Assembly: GCA_900466475.1 (NCBI GenBank) | Contig: UBMI01000021.1 | Coordinates: 62,001-126,000 of the forward strand | Direction of reading: 5' to 3' | DNA from: Hyphomicrobiales bacterium | Lineage (GTDB): Bacteria > Pseudomonadota > Alphaproteobacteria > Rhizobiales > Rhizobiaceae | DNA length: 64,000 nt | Shown here: in pieces, positions 57,887 to 64,000 of the stretch | How the letters are laid out: each line of letters opens with the position of its first letter | Numbering within the stretch: the first letter of the stretch is position 1 | Notes under the pieces: generated by a model | Seen by the model: the letters and a program-made list of their open reading frames with translations, nothing else | What the model was told of the DNA's origin: nothing | The model's database searches: none | Program-made: the position numbers and the translations under genes

Positions 57887-58495
57887 TCAGATCTCCGTTG
57901 CTGTGATCTTGGTGGTGCGCGGCAGGCAGAGGAAACGCTTGCTCGCCGTCAGCACGATGTCGACGCCGCGCGGAAAGAGCGCGCGGTTTTCCGTCCAGAG
58001 GCGTAGGAAGGTTTCCGGCAGGCCGACCGGTGCGATCTCGGCCACGCTCTGGATGCCCGGTCCCATCAGGGCGAGTCGGCGGCCGCCTTCGAGATCGGCA
58101 AGTTCGATCACGACAGTCGTGGAACGATCAGGATATTCCTGCGTGCCTGATGCAAACAGGCCGAACGTGGAAAGAGCCATGCCGGCTTCGACGAAGGCGA
58201 AGCGCGCTTCGGCCTTTTCGGTGGTCATAGGTGCGCCGGCGTGGAAGCCGAGCCATTGCGGAACCGCCGACTTGGCAAGCCCCGCGGAAAGCCAGACCGG
58301 AGTATCATGGTCGCAGAGCGTCAGGCCGATCGCGCCGGCGGCAATGCCGAGCGGTGCCGGCGGCACGACGTCGGGTGTTACGGTCTGGACCGTGCCGGGC
58401 CGGGCCATGCCGTCCATCAGCATCTTGAAAACGCTCTGGGCCTCGAAGACCGGCTCGACAAAGCCGCCGGTCAGAACATCGGTCTTGGCACTCAT
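57887..58495 (-). CDS. phnH: C-P lyase core subunit PhnH
   Basis: PhnH is a structural member of the PhnGHIJ complex, with a PLP-transferase-like fold but no cofactor site. The 202-residue product shows EAQSVFKMLMDGMARPGTVQTV and the late FLRLWTENRALFPRGVDIVLTA segment. The ATG at 58495 shares one base with the phnG stop (TGATG). Confidence 0.94.
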   Translation of the reverse strand: MSAKTDVLTGGFVEPVFEAQSVFKMLMDGMARPGTVQTVTPDVVPPAPLGIAAGAIGLTLCDHDTPVWLSAGLAKSAVPQWLGFHAGAPMTTEKAEARFAFVEAGMALSTFGLFASGTQEYPDRSTTVVIELADLEGGRRLALMGPGIQSVAEIAPVGLPETFLRLWTENRALFPRGVDIVLTASKRFLCLPRTTKITATEI

Positions 58496-58974
58496 CAATC
58501 TTCTCCCCGGACCATGGTGAAGAAATCGACGCGGGTCGCAGCCGTTTCCTCAGCCTTGCGGTAGATGTCATCGGCGATCCGCCGGGCGATCGGCGAAAGC
58601 AGTTTTTCTTCGACGAAGCTCTTGGTCGCCTCTTCCTGCCAGAGCGCATCGAAGATGGCTGAAAGCCGAGCCTTCTCGCGGTCGGTACCGAGCGCCTGGG
58701 CATGTCCGACGGAGCCGGAGGCGAGGCGCACCGTTGCGCGTGTCACCGTCACTTCGCCGAGATTGAAGGGCGCGCCGCCGCCGCCGATGCGGCCGCGGAC
58801 CATGACGAGACCCGTTTCCGGGCCACGCACCGGCTGCACCACCGGCTTTTCGGCAAGCGCATCCCACGCCGCCAGCAATTCCCGTGTTTCGGCGCGGGCG
58901 AGTAGATCGACGGTGCGCTTGCGCCCGCCCTCCGTCCGCGCCGCAGCTTCCGTCTTCTCCGCTGCCGTCATCAT
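58495..58974 (-). CDS. phnG: C-P lyase core subunit PhnG
   Basis: PhnG is the small subunit of the core complex. The ~159-residue protein has RKRTVDLLARAETRELLAAWDAL, PVRGPETGLVMVRGRIGGGGAPFNLGEVTVTRATVRL and a C-terminal VDFFTMVRGED. The first ATG after GAGGAAAAG is at 58974; the longer frame upstream runs through the regulatory region. It is the first gene of the operon and lies behind a Pho box and a PhnF-like operator. Confidence 0.94.
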   Translation of the reverse strand: MMTAAEKTEAAARTEGGRKRTVDLLARAETRELLAAWDALAEKPVVQPVRGPETGLVMVRGRIGGGGAPFNLGEVTVTRATVRLASGSVGHAQALGTDREKARLSAIFDALWQEEATKSFVEEKLLSPIARRIADDIYRKAEETAATRVDFFTMVRGED

Positions 58975-58987
58975 CTTTTCCTCGAAA

Positions 58988-59005
58988 TGTCTATTGATAT
59001 AGACA
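58988..59005. promoter_or_regulatory. Probable PhnF operator before phnG
   Basis: TGTCTAT-TGAT-ATAGACA is a perfect 7-bp inverted repeat 14 bases upstream of the phnG ATG. It fits the GT-N-TA-N-AC-like operators bound by HutC-subfamily GntR regulators such as PhnF. A bound dimer would block the phnG promoter or its early transcript. Confidence 0.65.
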
Positions 59006-59040
59006 ACCATACAAGCTATACCTATCCCTAAATCGGCGAG

Positions 59041-59058
59041 GTGACAAGCGTGTGACAT
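59041..59058 (-). promoter_or_regulatory. Pho box upstream of phnG
   Basis: On the minus strand ATGTCAC-ACGC-TTGTCAC has the exact 7-4-7 layout of a PhoB-binding direct repeat; each half matches CTGTCAC at 6 of 7 positions. It lies 66 bases upstream of the phnG start, with AT-rich -10 candidates (TAGGTATAG) just downstream. PhoB activation under phosphate starvation is predicted. Confidence 0.7.
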
Positions 59059-59123
59059 GGCGCGACCGAAATTGGCCGAGCCCGAAGATGAATTCGGGCG
59101 GAAAATAAGCTGGCAGGGGTGCA

Positions 59124-59861
59124 ATGGCAGGAATAAAGCAGGTGCAGCGGCAGACAGGGGTGGCGCTGTGGCGGCAGATCGCCGACAGGATCCGCGAGGC
59201 GATCAGCCGTGGCGCCTACGACGAAACGGGCATGGTGCCGCCGGAAACTGTTCTGGCGCTGCAGTTCGGCGTCAACAGACATACCGTCCGCAGCGCACTC
59301 GCAGCCCTTGCCCAGGAAGGCATCGTGCGCGCGGTGCAGGGCCGCGGCACGCTGATCGAGCGCAAGGAGCGCCTGAATTTTCCGATCAGCCGCCGTACCC
59401 GTTTCACCGACGGTCTCAGGGACCAGGCACGCGAAACACACGCGCTCCTGCTCGGCCATGCAGAAGAAGTGGCCGATGGCGAAGTGGCCCGCTGGTTGCG
59501 TGTGGCCGAGGGCACACCGGTCATCCGGCTGGAAACGGTGCGTGATGCCGATAAACGGCCCGTCGCGCGCGGGACGAGCTGGTTCCCTGCCGCGCGTTTT
59601 GCCGGCATCGGCGAGATCTACAGGACGACCGAGTCCATCACCAAGGCTTTCGCGGTACTTGGGCTATCGGATTATGTGCGCGCCACCACCGAGATCACCG
59701 CCGCCCACGCCGACGCCGGCGATATCGCCGATCTCGAGCTGACACCGGGCGCCGTGCTGCTGATCACCAAGGCGATGAACACCGATCTGGAAGGCGTGCC
59801 GGTGCAATATTCCATCAGCCGCTTTGCCGCCGACCGCGTCCAGTTCACCATCGAGAACTGA
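59124..59861 (+). CDS. phnF: Phosphonate operon regulator PhnF, GntR/HutC family
   Basis: The 245-residue protein has an N-terminal winged helix (TGVALWRQIADRIREAISRGAY and FGVNRHTVRSALAALAQEGIV) and a UTRA ligand-binding domain at the C-terminus (ETVRDADKRPVARGTSWFPAARF). It is divergent from phnG, with Pho box and palindrome between them. PhnF in other bacteria represses phosphonate uptake genes; the ligand here is unknown. Confidence 0.93.
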   Translation: MAGIKQVQRQTGVALWRQIADRIREAISRGAYDETGMVPPETVLALQFGVNRHTVRSALAALAQEGIVRAVQGRGTLIERKERLNFPISRRTRFTDGLRDQARETHALLLGHAEEVADGEVARWLRVAEGTPVIRLETVRDADKRPVARGTSWFPAARFAGIGEIYRTTESITKAFAVLGLSDYVRATTEITAAHADAGDIADLELTPGAVLLITKAMNTDLEGVPVQYSISRFAADRVQFTIEN

Positions 59862-60066
59862 ATTTGGTGGAGGCTAAAGGCAGCCGAAGACAGGGCCGGC
59901 CACTCGCTTCGGTTGGGAACCGCTGGGACAACTATCCCTAACCGAGCGCGCAATCGAGTTTGATCCTTTCAATTAAAGGCAGATCAGAGCCTGCGGTTGT
60001 GAGTACCATATGCGACTTGGCCAAGGGATGCCTTCGATAGCTTGGGCCGGAAAGCGCCGATAGCGG

Positions 60067-60519
60067 TTATTGCATCCGTTTACATTCTCCTTGAGGAATG
60101 ACGTCAGAAAGCATCAGCGTAATCATGCGTATTCTGTCCGCATGCGGCTCATAACTGATGTGTACTGAATGGTTCTTATAATCGAACCTATCCCAGGCGC
60201 CATACTCCCCAAGAACATCATCCCGGTGTGGTTCACCGCTAAAGGAAGGCACCCCGAGATAAGCAAGAACCTCCTGCCGCCCGCTCTGCGAAGGCAAGTC
60301 AAGCTCGGAATAACGCAAGTTTTCAGCTTCAAGAAAGATAGACTGGATGCGATCATTGCGATCACAATTGAAGGATAAGCCCTCATCGTCACATACGTAG
60401 TCGATGGGTTGGCTTGGTAGGTCGTCCTCGACGCTCCTCTCGAACGTCCAACGGTCGTACGGCGGTTGCCCCATAAGCTCTGAAGCTTTACTCCCGAGGT
60501 ATGCGGTCAGCTTCGCCAT
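60067..60519 (-). CDS. Orphan hypothetical protein, 150 residues
   Basis: The product is soluble and acidic (MAKLTAYLGSKASELMGQPP, later EEYGAWDRFDYKNHSVHISYEPHADRI-type segment). It has a credible GGAG binding site five bases before the ATG. Its GC content is lower than the flanks, which hints at recent transfer. The overall size and single-domain look are like polymorphic-toxin immunity proteins, but no toxin gene is adjacent. No family is recognised. The 205 bases between it and phnF show nothing. Confidence 0.6.
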   Translation of the reverse strand: MAKLTAYLGSKASELMGQPPYDRWTFERSVEDDLPSQPIDYVCDDEGLSFNCDRNDRIQSIFLEAENLRYSELDLPSQSGRQEVLAYLGVPSFSGEPHRDDVLGEYGAWDRFDYKNHSVHISYEPHADRIRMITLMLSDVIPQGECKRMQ

Positions 60520-60616
60520 GGACGCTCCGTGTTTGTGAAGCCAAGGTTGGCTTCATGCGTGTCTGAAGCAAAAAAGCCTGTAGAGCCGCAACCAGCCATC
60601 AGCCTTCATAGCTGAA

Positions 60617-60649
60617 AATGTGGAACCGCATATCTGGCGATTCCACATT
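60617..60649. repeat. Inverted repeat between gpmA and the orphan gene
   Basis: AATGTGGAACCGC and GCGATTCCACATT pair with one mismatch around a 7-base loop. A second hairpin, GGCCGGG/CCCGGCC, follows at 60659-60679. They lie beyond the gpmA stop and may end that transcript, though without a T-run on the minus strand. Confidence 0.5.
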
Positions 60650-60705
60650 CGCGTCAGCGGCCGGGATGCACGCCCGGCCTTTGGTACTGTCCGTCCGGAT
60701 GCAGC

Positions 60706-61341
60706 TCAATGCGCGCCGGACATGTCGCCGAGCACTTCCTTGGAAGCGACGGTGGAATCGGCCTTCAGCTTGTAGACCATCGGCACGCCGGTCGCGAGAT
60801 TGAGCGACAGAACCTGTTCGCGGGTGAGCTTGTCGAGAACCATGACCAGCGAACGCAGCGAATTGCCGTGCGCGGCAACCAGCACCTTTTCGCCGCGCAG
60901 GACGCGCGGAAGGATTTCCGTCAGATAGTAAGGCCAGACGCGGGCGCCGGTGTCGCGCAGGCTTTCGCCGCCCGGAGGGGGAACGTCATAGGAGCGGCGC
61001 CAGACATGCACCTGCTCTTCGCCCCACTTGGCACGGGCATCATCCTTGTTGAGGCCGGAGAGGTCGCCGTAGTCGCGTTCGTTCAGCGCCTGGTCGCGGA
61101 TCGTCTCGAGATCAGGCTGGCCGACCTTGTCGAGGACGAGCTTCAGCGTGTGCTGTGCGCGCACCAGCGCGGAGGTGAAGGCGATATCGAACTTGATGCC
61201 GTAATCGGCGAGCGCTTGGCCGCCGGTCGTGGCTTCCTGGATGCCGAGCTCGGTCAGATCAGGGTCCTTCCAGCCGGTGAAGAGATTCTTGAGATTCCAG
61301 TCGCTCTGGCCGTGGCGAACGAGGACGAGGGTACCGCTCAT
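60706..61341 (-). CDS. gpmA: 2,3-bisphosphoglycerate-dependent phosphoglycerate mutase
   Basis: GpmA interconverts 3- and 2-phosphoglycerate in glycolysis and gluconeogenesis. The start at 61341 gives 211 residues with the catalytic LVLVRHGQSDWNLKNLFTG (phosphohistidine) and VLVAAHGNSLRSLVMVLD. The upstream extension of the open frame lies in dapB and is not coding. It lies 22 bases after dapB in an ABC transporter-dapB-gpmA operon. Confidence 0.96.
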   Translation of the reverse strand: MSGTLVLVRHGQSDWNLKNLFTGWKDPDLTELGIQEATTGGQALADYGIKFDIAFTSALVRAQHTLKLVLDKVGQPDLETIRDQALNERDYGDLSGLNKDDARAKWGEEQVHVWRRSYDVPPPGGESLRDTGARVWPYYLTEILPRVLRGEKVLVAAHGNSLRSLVMVLDKLTREQVLSLNLATGVPMVYKLKADSTVASKEVLGDMSGAH

Positions 61342-61363
61342 GAAAAATGCCTCCGAGAAATGG

Positions 61364-62188
61364 TCAATGGGAAGAAAGCCCGAGAACGTCGAGCATGGAA
61401 TAGAGCCCCGGTTTCTTGTCGCGCGCCCAAAGCGCCGCCTTGATGGCGCCGCGCGCGAAAATCGAACGGTCGGTTGCGCTGTGCGAAAGGGTGACGGTCT
61501 CGCCTTCGCCGGCAAAGAGCACCGAATGCTCGCCGATGACGGAGCCACCGCGCAATGTCGCAAAGCCGATCGTACCGGCTTCCCGCGCGCCGGTATGGCC
61601 GTCGCGCACGCGTACGGACTTCGCGGCAAGATCGATATTGCGGCCCTTCGCTGCTGCCTTGCCGAGCAGCAATGCCGTGCCGGAGGGTGCGTCGACCTTG
61701 CGCTTATGATGCATTTCGAGAACTTCGATGTCCCAGTCGACAGGATCGAGCGCCTGGGCTGCCTGCTGCACGAGAACGCTAAGCAAGTTGACGCCGAGGC
61801 TCATATTGCCGGATTTGACAATGCGGGCATGGCGCGAAGCCGCCGCAATCTTCGCATCGTCCTCTTGCGAGCAGCCGGTCGTCCCGACGACATGAACGAT
61901 GCGGGCCTGCGCGGCGAGACCGGAAAATTCGATGGAGCCAGCAGGTGACGTAAAGTCCAGCACACCCTCGGCATGCAGGAACGCTGCCAGCGGATCGTCG
62001 CCGATGATGATGCCGTTGGTACCGAGCCCTGATATTTCCCCGGCATCCTTGCCGATGAAAGGAGAGCCCGGCCGCTCGACCGCTGCATGCAGCGTAACAC
62101 CATCGATGGAATGGATGAGACGGATGAGCGTCTGCCCCATGCGCCCCGCCGCTCCGACCACAACCAGTTTCATCGCAGCGTCGCTCAT
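61364..62188 (-). CDS. dapB: 4-hydroxy-tetrahydrodipicolinate reductase
   Basis: DapB reduces hydroxy-tetrahydrodipicolinate with NAD(P)H in lysine and diaminopimelate synthesis. The 274-residue protein has the Rossmann motif VVGAAGRMGQTLIRL, NMSLGVNLLSVLVQQAA and the active-site HHKRKVDAPSGTALLLGKAA. It is 18 bases after the ABC exporter gene. Confidence 0.96.
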   Translation of the reverse strand: MSDAAMKLVVVGAAGRMGQTLIRLIHSIDGVTLHAAVERPGSPFIGKDAGEISGLGTNGIIIGDDPLAAFLHAEGVLDFTSPAGSIEFSGLAAQARIVHVVGTTGCSQEDDAKIAAASRHARIVKSGNMSLGVNLLSVLVQQAAQALDPVDWDIEVLEMHHKRKVDAPSGTALLLGKAAAKGRNIDLAAKSVRVRDGHTGAREAGTIGFATLRGGSVIGEHSVLFAGEGETVTLSHSATDRSIFARGAIKAALWARDKKPGLYSMLDVLGLSSH

Positions 62189-62206
62189 GTCAGTCCATCA
62201 TCCTGA

Positions 62207-63994
62207 TCAGTATGAATCAGAAGCCGAAGGCCTCTGCAGATTGTTGAGGCGAGCGTAAAGACCGTCGCTGACCTTCGCAAGCGTCTCGTGATTGCCTTCT
62301 TCCACGACGCGGCCCTGCTGCATCACGATGATCTTGTCGGCGCGCACCACGGTCGAAAGCCGGTGCGCGATGACGACGACCGTGCGGCCGGTCATGGCCT
62401 CGTCGAGCGCCTTCTGCACGGCTGCTTCCGATTCCGTATCGAGTGCGGAGGTCGCCTCGTCGAGAAGCAGGATCGGCGCGTTGCGCACCAAGGCACGGGC
62501 GATAGAAAGCCGCTGGCGCTGCCCGCCCGACAGTGTCACGCCGTTTTCGCCGACGGGCGTGTCATAACCCTGGGGCTGGGAAACGATGAAGTCATGCGCA
62601 TAGGCAAGCCGCGCCGCCTTTTCGATCTCTTCATCCGTCGCTTCCGGACGGCCGTAGCGAATATTATCGCGGATCGTGCCTTCGAAGAGATAGGGCTGCT
62701 GCGAAACATAGGCGAGCTGCTGGCGCAGCGACTGCTTGGTGACGTGCGCAATATCTTGCCCGTCGATCAGGATCTGGCCTTCCTGCGGATCGTAGAAGCG
62801 CGGAATGAGGCTGATGACGGTAGACTTGCCGGCGCCCGACGGGCCGACAAGTGCTGTCGTTTTTCCACCCTCGGCCGTCAGCGTCACCGTGTTCAGCACG
62901 CTTTCATTGCCATAGGCAAACGAGACGTTTCGCAGCTCGATCTTCGCTTCGGTCACGACAAGTGGCTTTGCATCCGGTAATTCGCGCTGACGCGGTTCCA
63001 TGTCGAGCAACTCGTAGATCATTCGGGCGTTGACGACGGCGCGCTCCATCTGAACCTGCAGGCGGGCAAGGCGACGGGCCGGATCATAGGCGAGCAGCAG
63101 CGCCGTGACGAAGGAGAAGAAGGCACCCGGCGGTACGCCCTGGTAGATCGAGCGGTAGGCCGCATAGGCAAGCACGCTCGCAACGGCGAATCCGGCAAAG
63201 CTCTCCGTCAGCGGCGAGGTGCGTTCGGAAAGCCGCGCTATGCGGTTCGCCCTGCCTTCGGCCGCCGAAATCAACTTGTTGACCTTGTTTTCAAGTGCCT
63301 CTTCCATCGTGAAGGCCTTGACGATGGAAATGCCTTGAATCGTCTCCTGCATGGCGCCGAGAACATGGCTGTTGAGGTTGACCGCCTCGCGGGTTGCCGA
63401 GCGAAGACGCTTGGAAACATAACGCAGCGCATAAAGCAGTGGCGGTGCCAGAATGAAAACGGCAAGGCTCAGTAACGGGTCCTGAACGACCATGACGCCG
63501 ATCAGGGCGACGAAAGTCAGGAGGTCACGGACCGTCGAGGTTATGGTGAGGTTCAAAACGTCGCGGATGCCGGTGACGTTCTGGCTCACCTGGGCGGCGA
63601 TATGCGCCGAACGAGCCTCGTTGTAGTAGCCGACGGAGAGCGTCATCAGATGCGAATAGATCCGCCGCTGGTAGCGCGCGACGATATCGTTACCGATCCG
63701 CGATAGCGCGACACCCTGCCCGTAGCTCGCAAAACCGCGCAGCATGAAGGCGATAAAAATGGAAAGACAGATGATCCAGACAACGTCCGCACGCCTGTTG
63801 GCGAAGGCCTCGTCGATGATCGCCCGCATGATCCAGGCGGTGAAAGCCGTCGAAAGCGCCACAACGATCAGGCAGGCAATCGCGAAGACATAGCCCCAGA
63901 GATGGTCCCGGCCGTTTTCCGCAATGATGCGTTTCAGGATGCCGGTTACGGTATCGCTGTTGGCGTGTGGTTGTCTGCTGTCGGCGGCTTCCAA
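62207..63994 (-). CDS. ABC transporter with fused permease and ATPase (MsbA-like), possibly 5'-incomplete
   Basis: The 595 residues comprise a six-helix exporter domain (about 1-320) and an ATPase domain with VGPSGAGKSTVISLI, signature LSGGQRQRLSIARALV and ILLLDEATSALDTESE. This is the type I exporter family of MsbA, HlyB and LmrA homologues; lipid or drug export is likely, and its place before dapB gives no hint of substrate. The frame stays open to the window edge and the TTG at 63994 lacks a visible binding site, so the true start may lie beyond. Confidence 0.88.
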   Translation of the reverse strand: MEAADSRQPHANSDTVTGILKRIIAENGRDHLWGYVFAIACLIVVALSTAFTAWIMRAIIDEAFANRRADVVWIICLSIFIAFMLRGFASYGQGVALSRIGNDIVARYQRRIYSHLMTLSVGYYNEARSAHIAAQVSQNVTGIRDVLNLTITSTVRDLLTFVALIGVMVVQDPLLSLAVFILAPPLLYALRYVSKRLRSATREAVNLNSHVLGAMQETIQGISIVKAFTMEEALENKVNKLISAAEGRANRIARLSERTSPLTESFAGFAVASVLAYAAYRSIYQGVPPGAFFSFVTALLLAYDPARRLARLQVQMERAVVNARMIYELLDMEPRQRELPDAKPLVVTEAKIELRNVSFAYGNESVLNTVTLTAEGGKTTALVGPSGAGKSTVISLIPRFYDPQEGQILIDGQDIAHVTKQSLRQQLAYVSQQPYLFEGTIRDNIRYGRPEATDEEIEKAARLAYAHDFIVSQPQGYDTPVGENGVTLSGGQRQRLSIARALVRNAPILLLDEATSALDTESEAAVQKALDEAMTGRTVVVIAHRLSTVVRADKIIVMQQGRVVEEGNHETLAKVSDGLYARLNNLQRPSASDSY

Positions 63995-64000
63995 AAAGAT

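Noticed and set aside
1..64000. CRISPR array, prophage, transposon, tRNA or rRNA gene
   Set aside because: I read both strands for regular spaced repeats, integrase or transposase motifs and tRNA cloverleaf signatures and found none.

Overview
The window is chromosomal DNA of an alphaproteobacterium of the Rhizobiaceae, most likely a Rhizobium close to R. etli / R. leguminosarum. The evidence is high GC with rhizobial codon use, the order rimP-nusA-ylxR-infB-rbfA-truB, a membrane-anchored CycM-type cytochrome c, a long PolA next to a MarR gene with a small RNA between them, and intergenic palindromic repeats of the RIME type. It is mostly ordinary core genome. I see no prophage, insertion sequence, CRISPR array, tRNA or rRNA.

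Layout. 0-7.6 kb (minus): translation/transcription operon rimP-nusA-ylxR-infB-rbfA-truB, then a partial hydrolase gene. Its leader carries a promoter followed by an intrinsic terminator, which suggests attenuation. 7.7-18.4 kb: MFS exporter, GNAT, lytic transglycosylase, recR, MOSC, LysE, ybaB, dnaX with the SRP RNA gene just upstream, HIT-nudC, a WYL regulator, a small DUF1127-like gene and a VOC protein. 18.5-27.6 kb: pheA-kdsB, cycM, an AEC transporter, adenosine kinase, an SH3 protein, a 2-hydroxyacid dehydrogenase and a recF-moeB-GNAT operon. 27.7-37.2 kb: small proteins, an XRE regulator, dnaKJ, a class A penicillin-binding protein, a ~1 kb gene-poor stretch with three plus-strand intrinsic terminators and one tiny secreted-peptide gene, and an M20 dipeptidase. 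37.3-46.8 kb: an MHYT-PAS-GGDEF-EAL protein, marR, an EcpR1-like sRNA, polA, a soluble ftsK and grpB.

46.8-59.9 kb is a complete carbon-phosphorus lyase (phosphonate) cluster. phnGHIJKL plus a hexapeptide transferase lead, then phnC-phnD-phnE1-phnE2, then a DUF1045 2H-phosphoesterase-like gene, phnM and phnN (and possibly grpB), all on the minus strand. A divergent GntR/HutC regulator, phnF, reads the other way. The cluster imports alkylphosphonates, couples them to ATP, cleaves the C-P bond and sends ribosyl phosphate to PRPP. Visible control sites are a Pho box and a perfect 7+7 inverted repeat (probable PhnF operator) before phnG, a second Pho box before phnC, and an intrinsic terminator after phnD. 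No phnP-like gene is present; the DUF1045 protein has both HxT motifs of the 2H phosphoesterase fold and is a candidate replacement.

59.9-64 kb: one orphan hypothetical protein, then an ABC exporter-dapB-gpmA operon running off the right edge.

The most interesting items are the phosphonate cluster's regulatory architecture and missing PhnP step, the EcpR1-like sRNA beside polA, the rimP leader terminator, and several unassigned small-RNA/small-protein loci in the gaps. All functions are inferred by reading the sequence; no database search was run.
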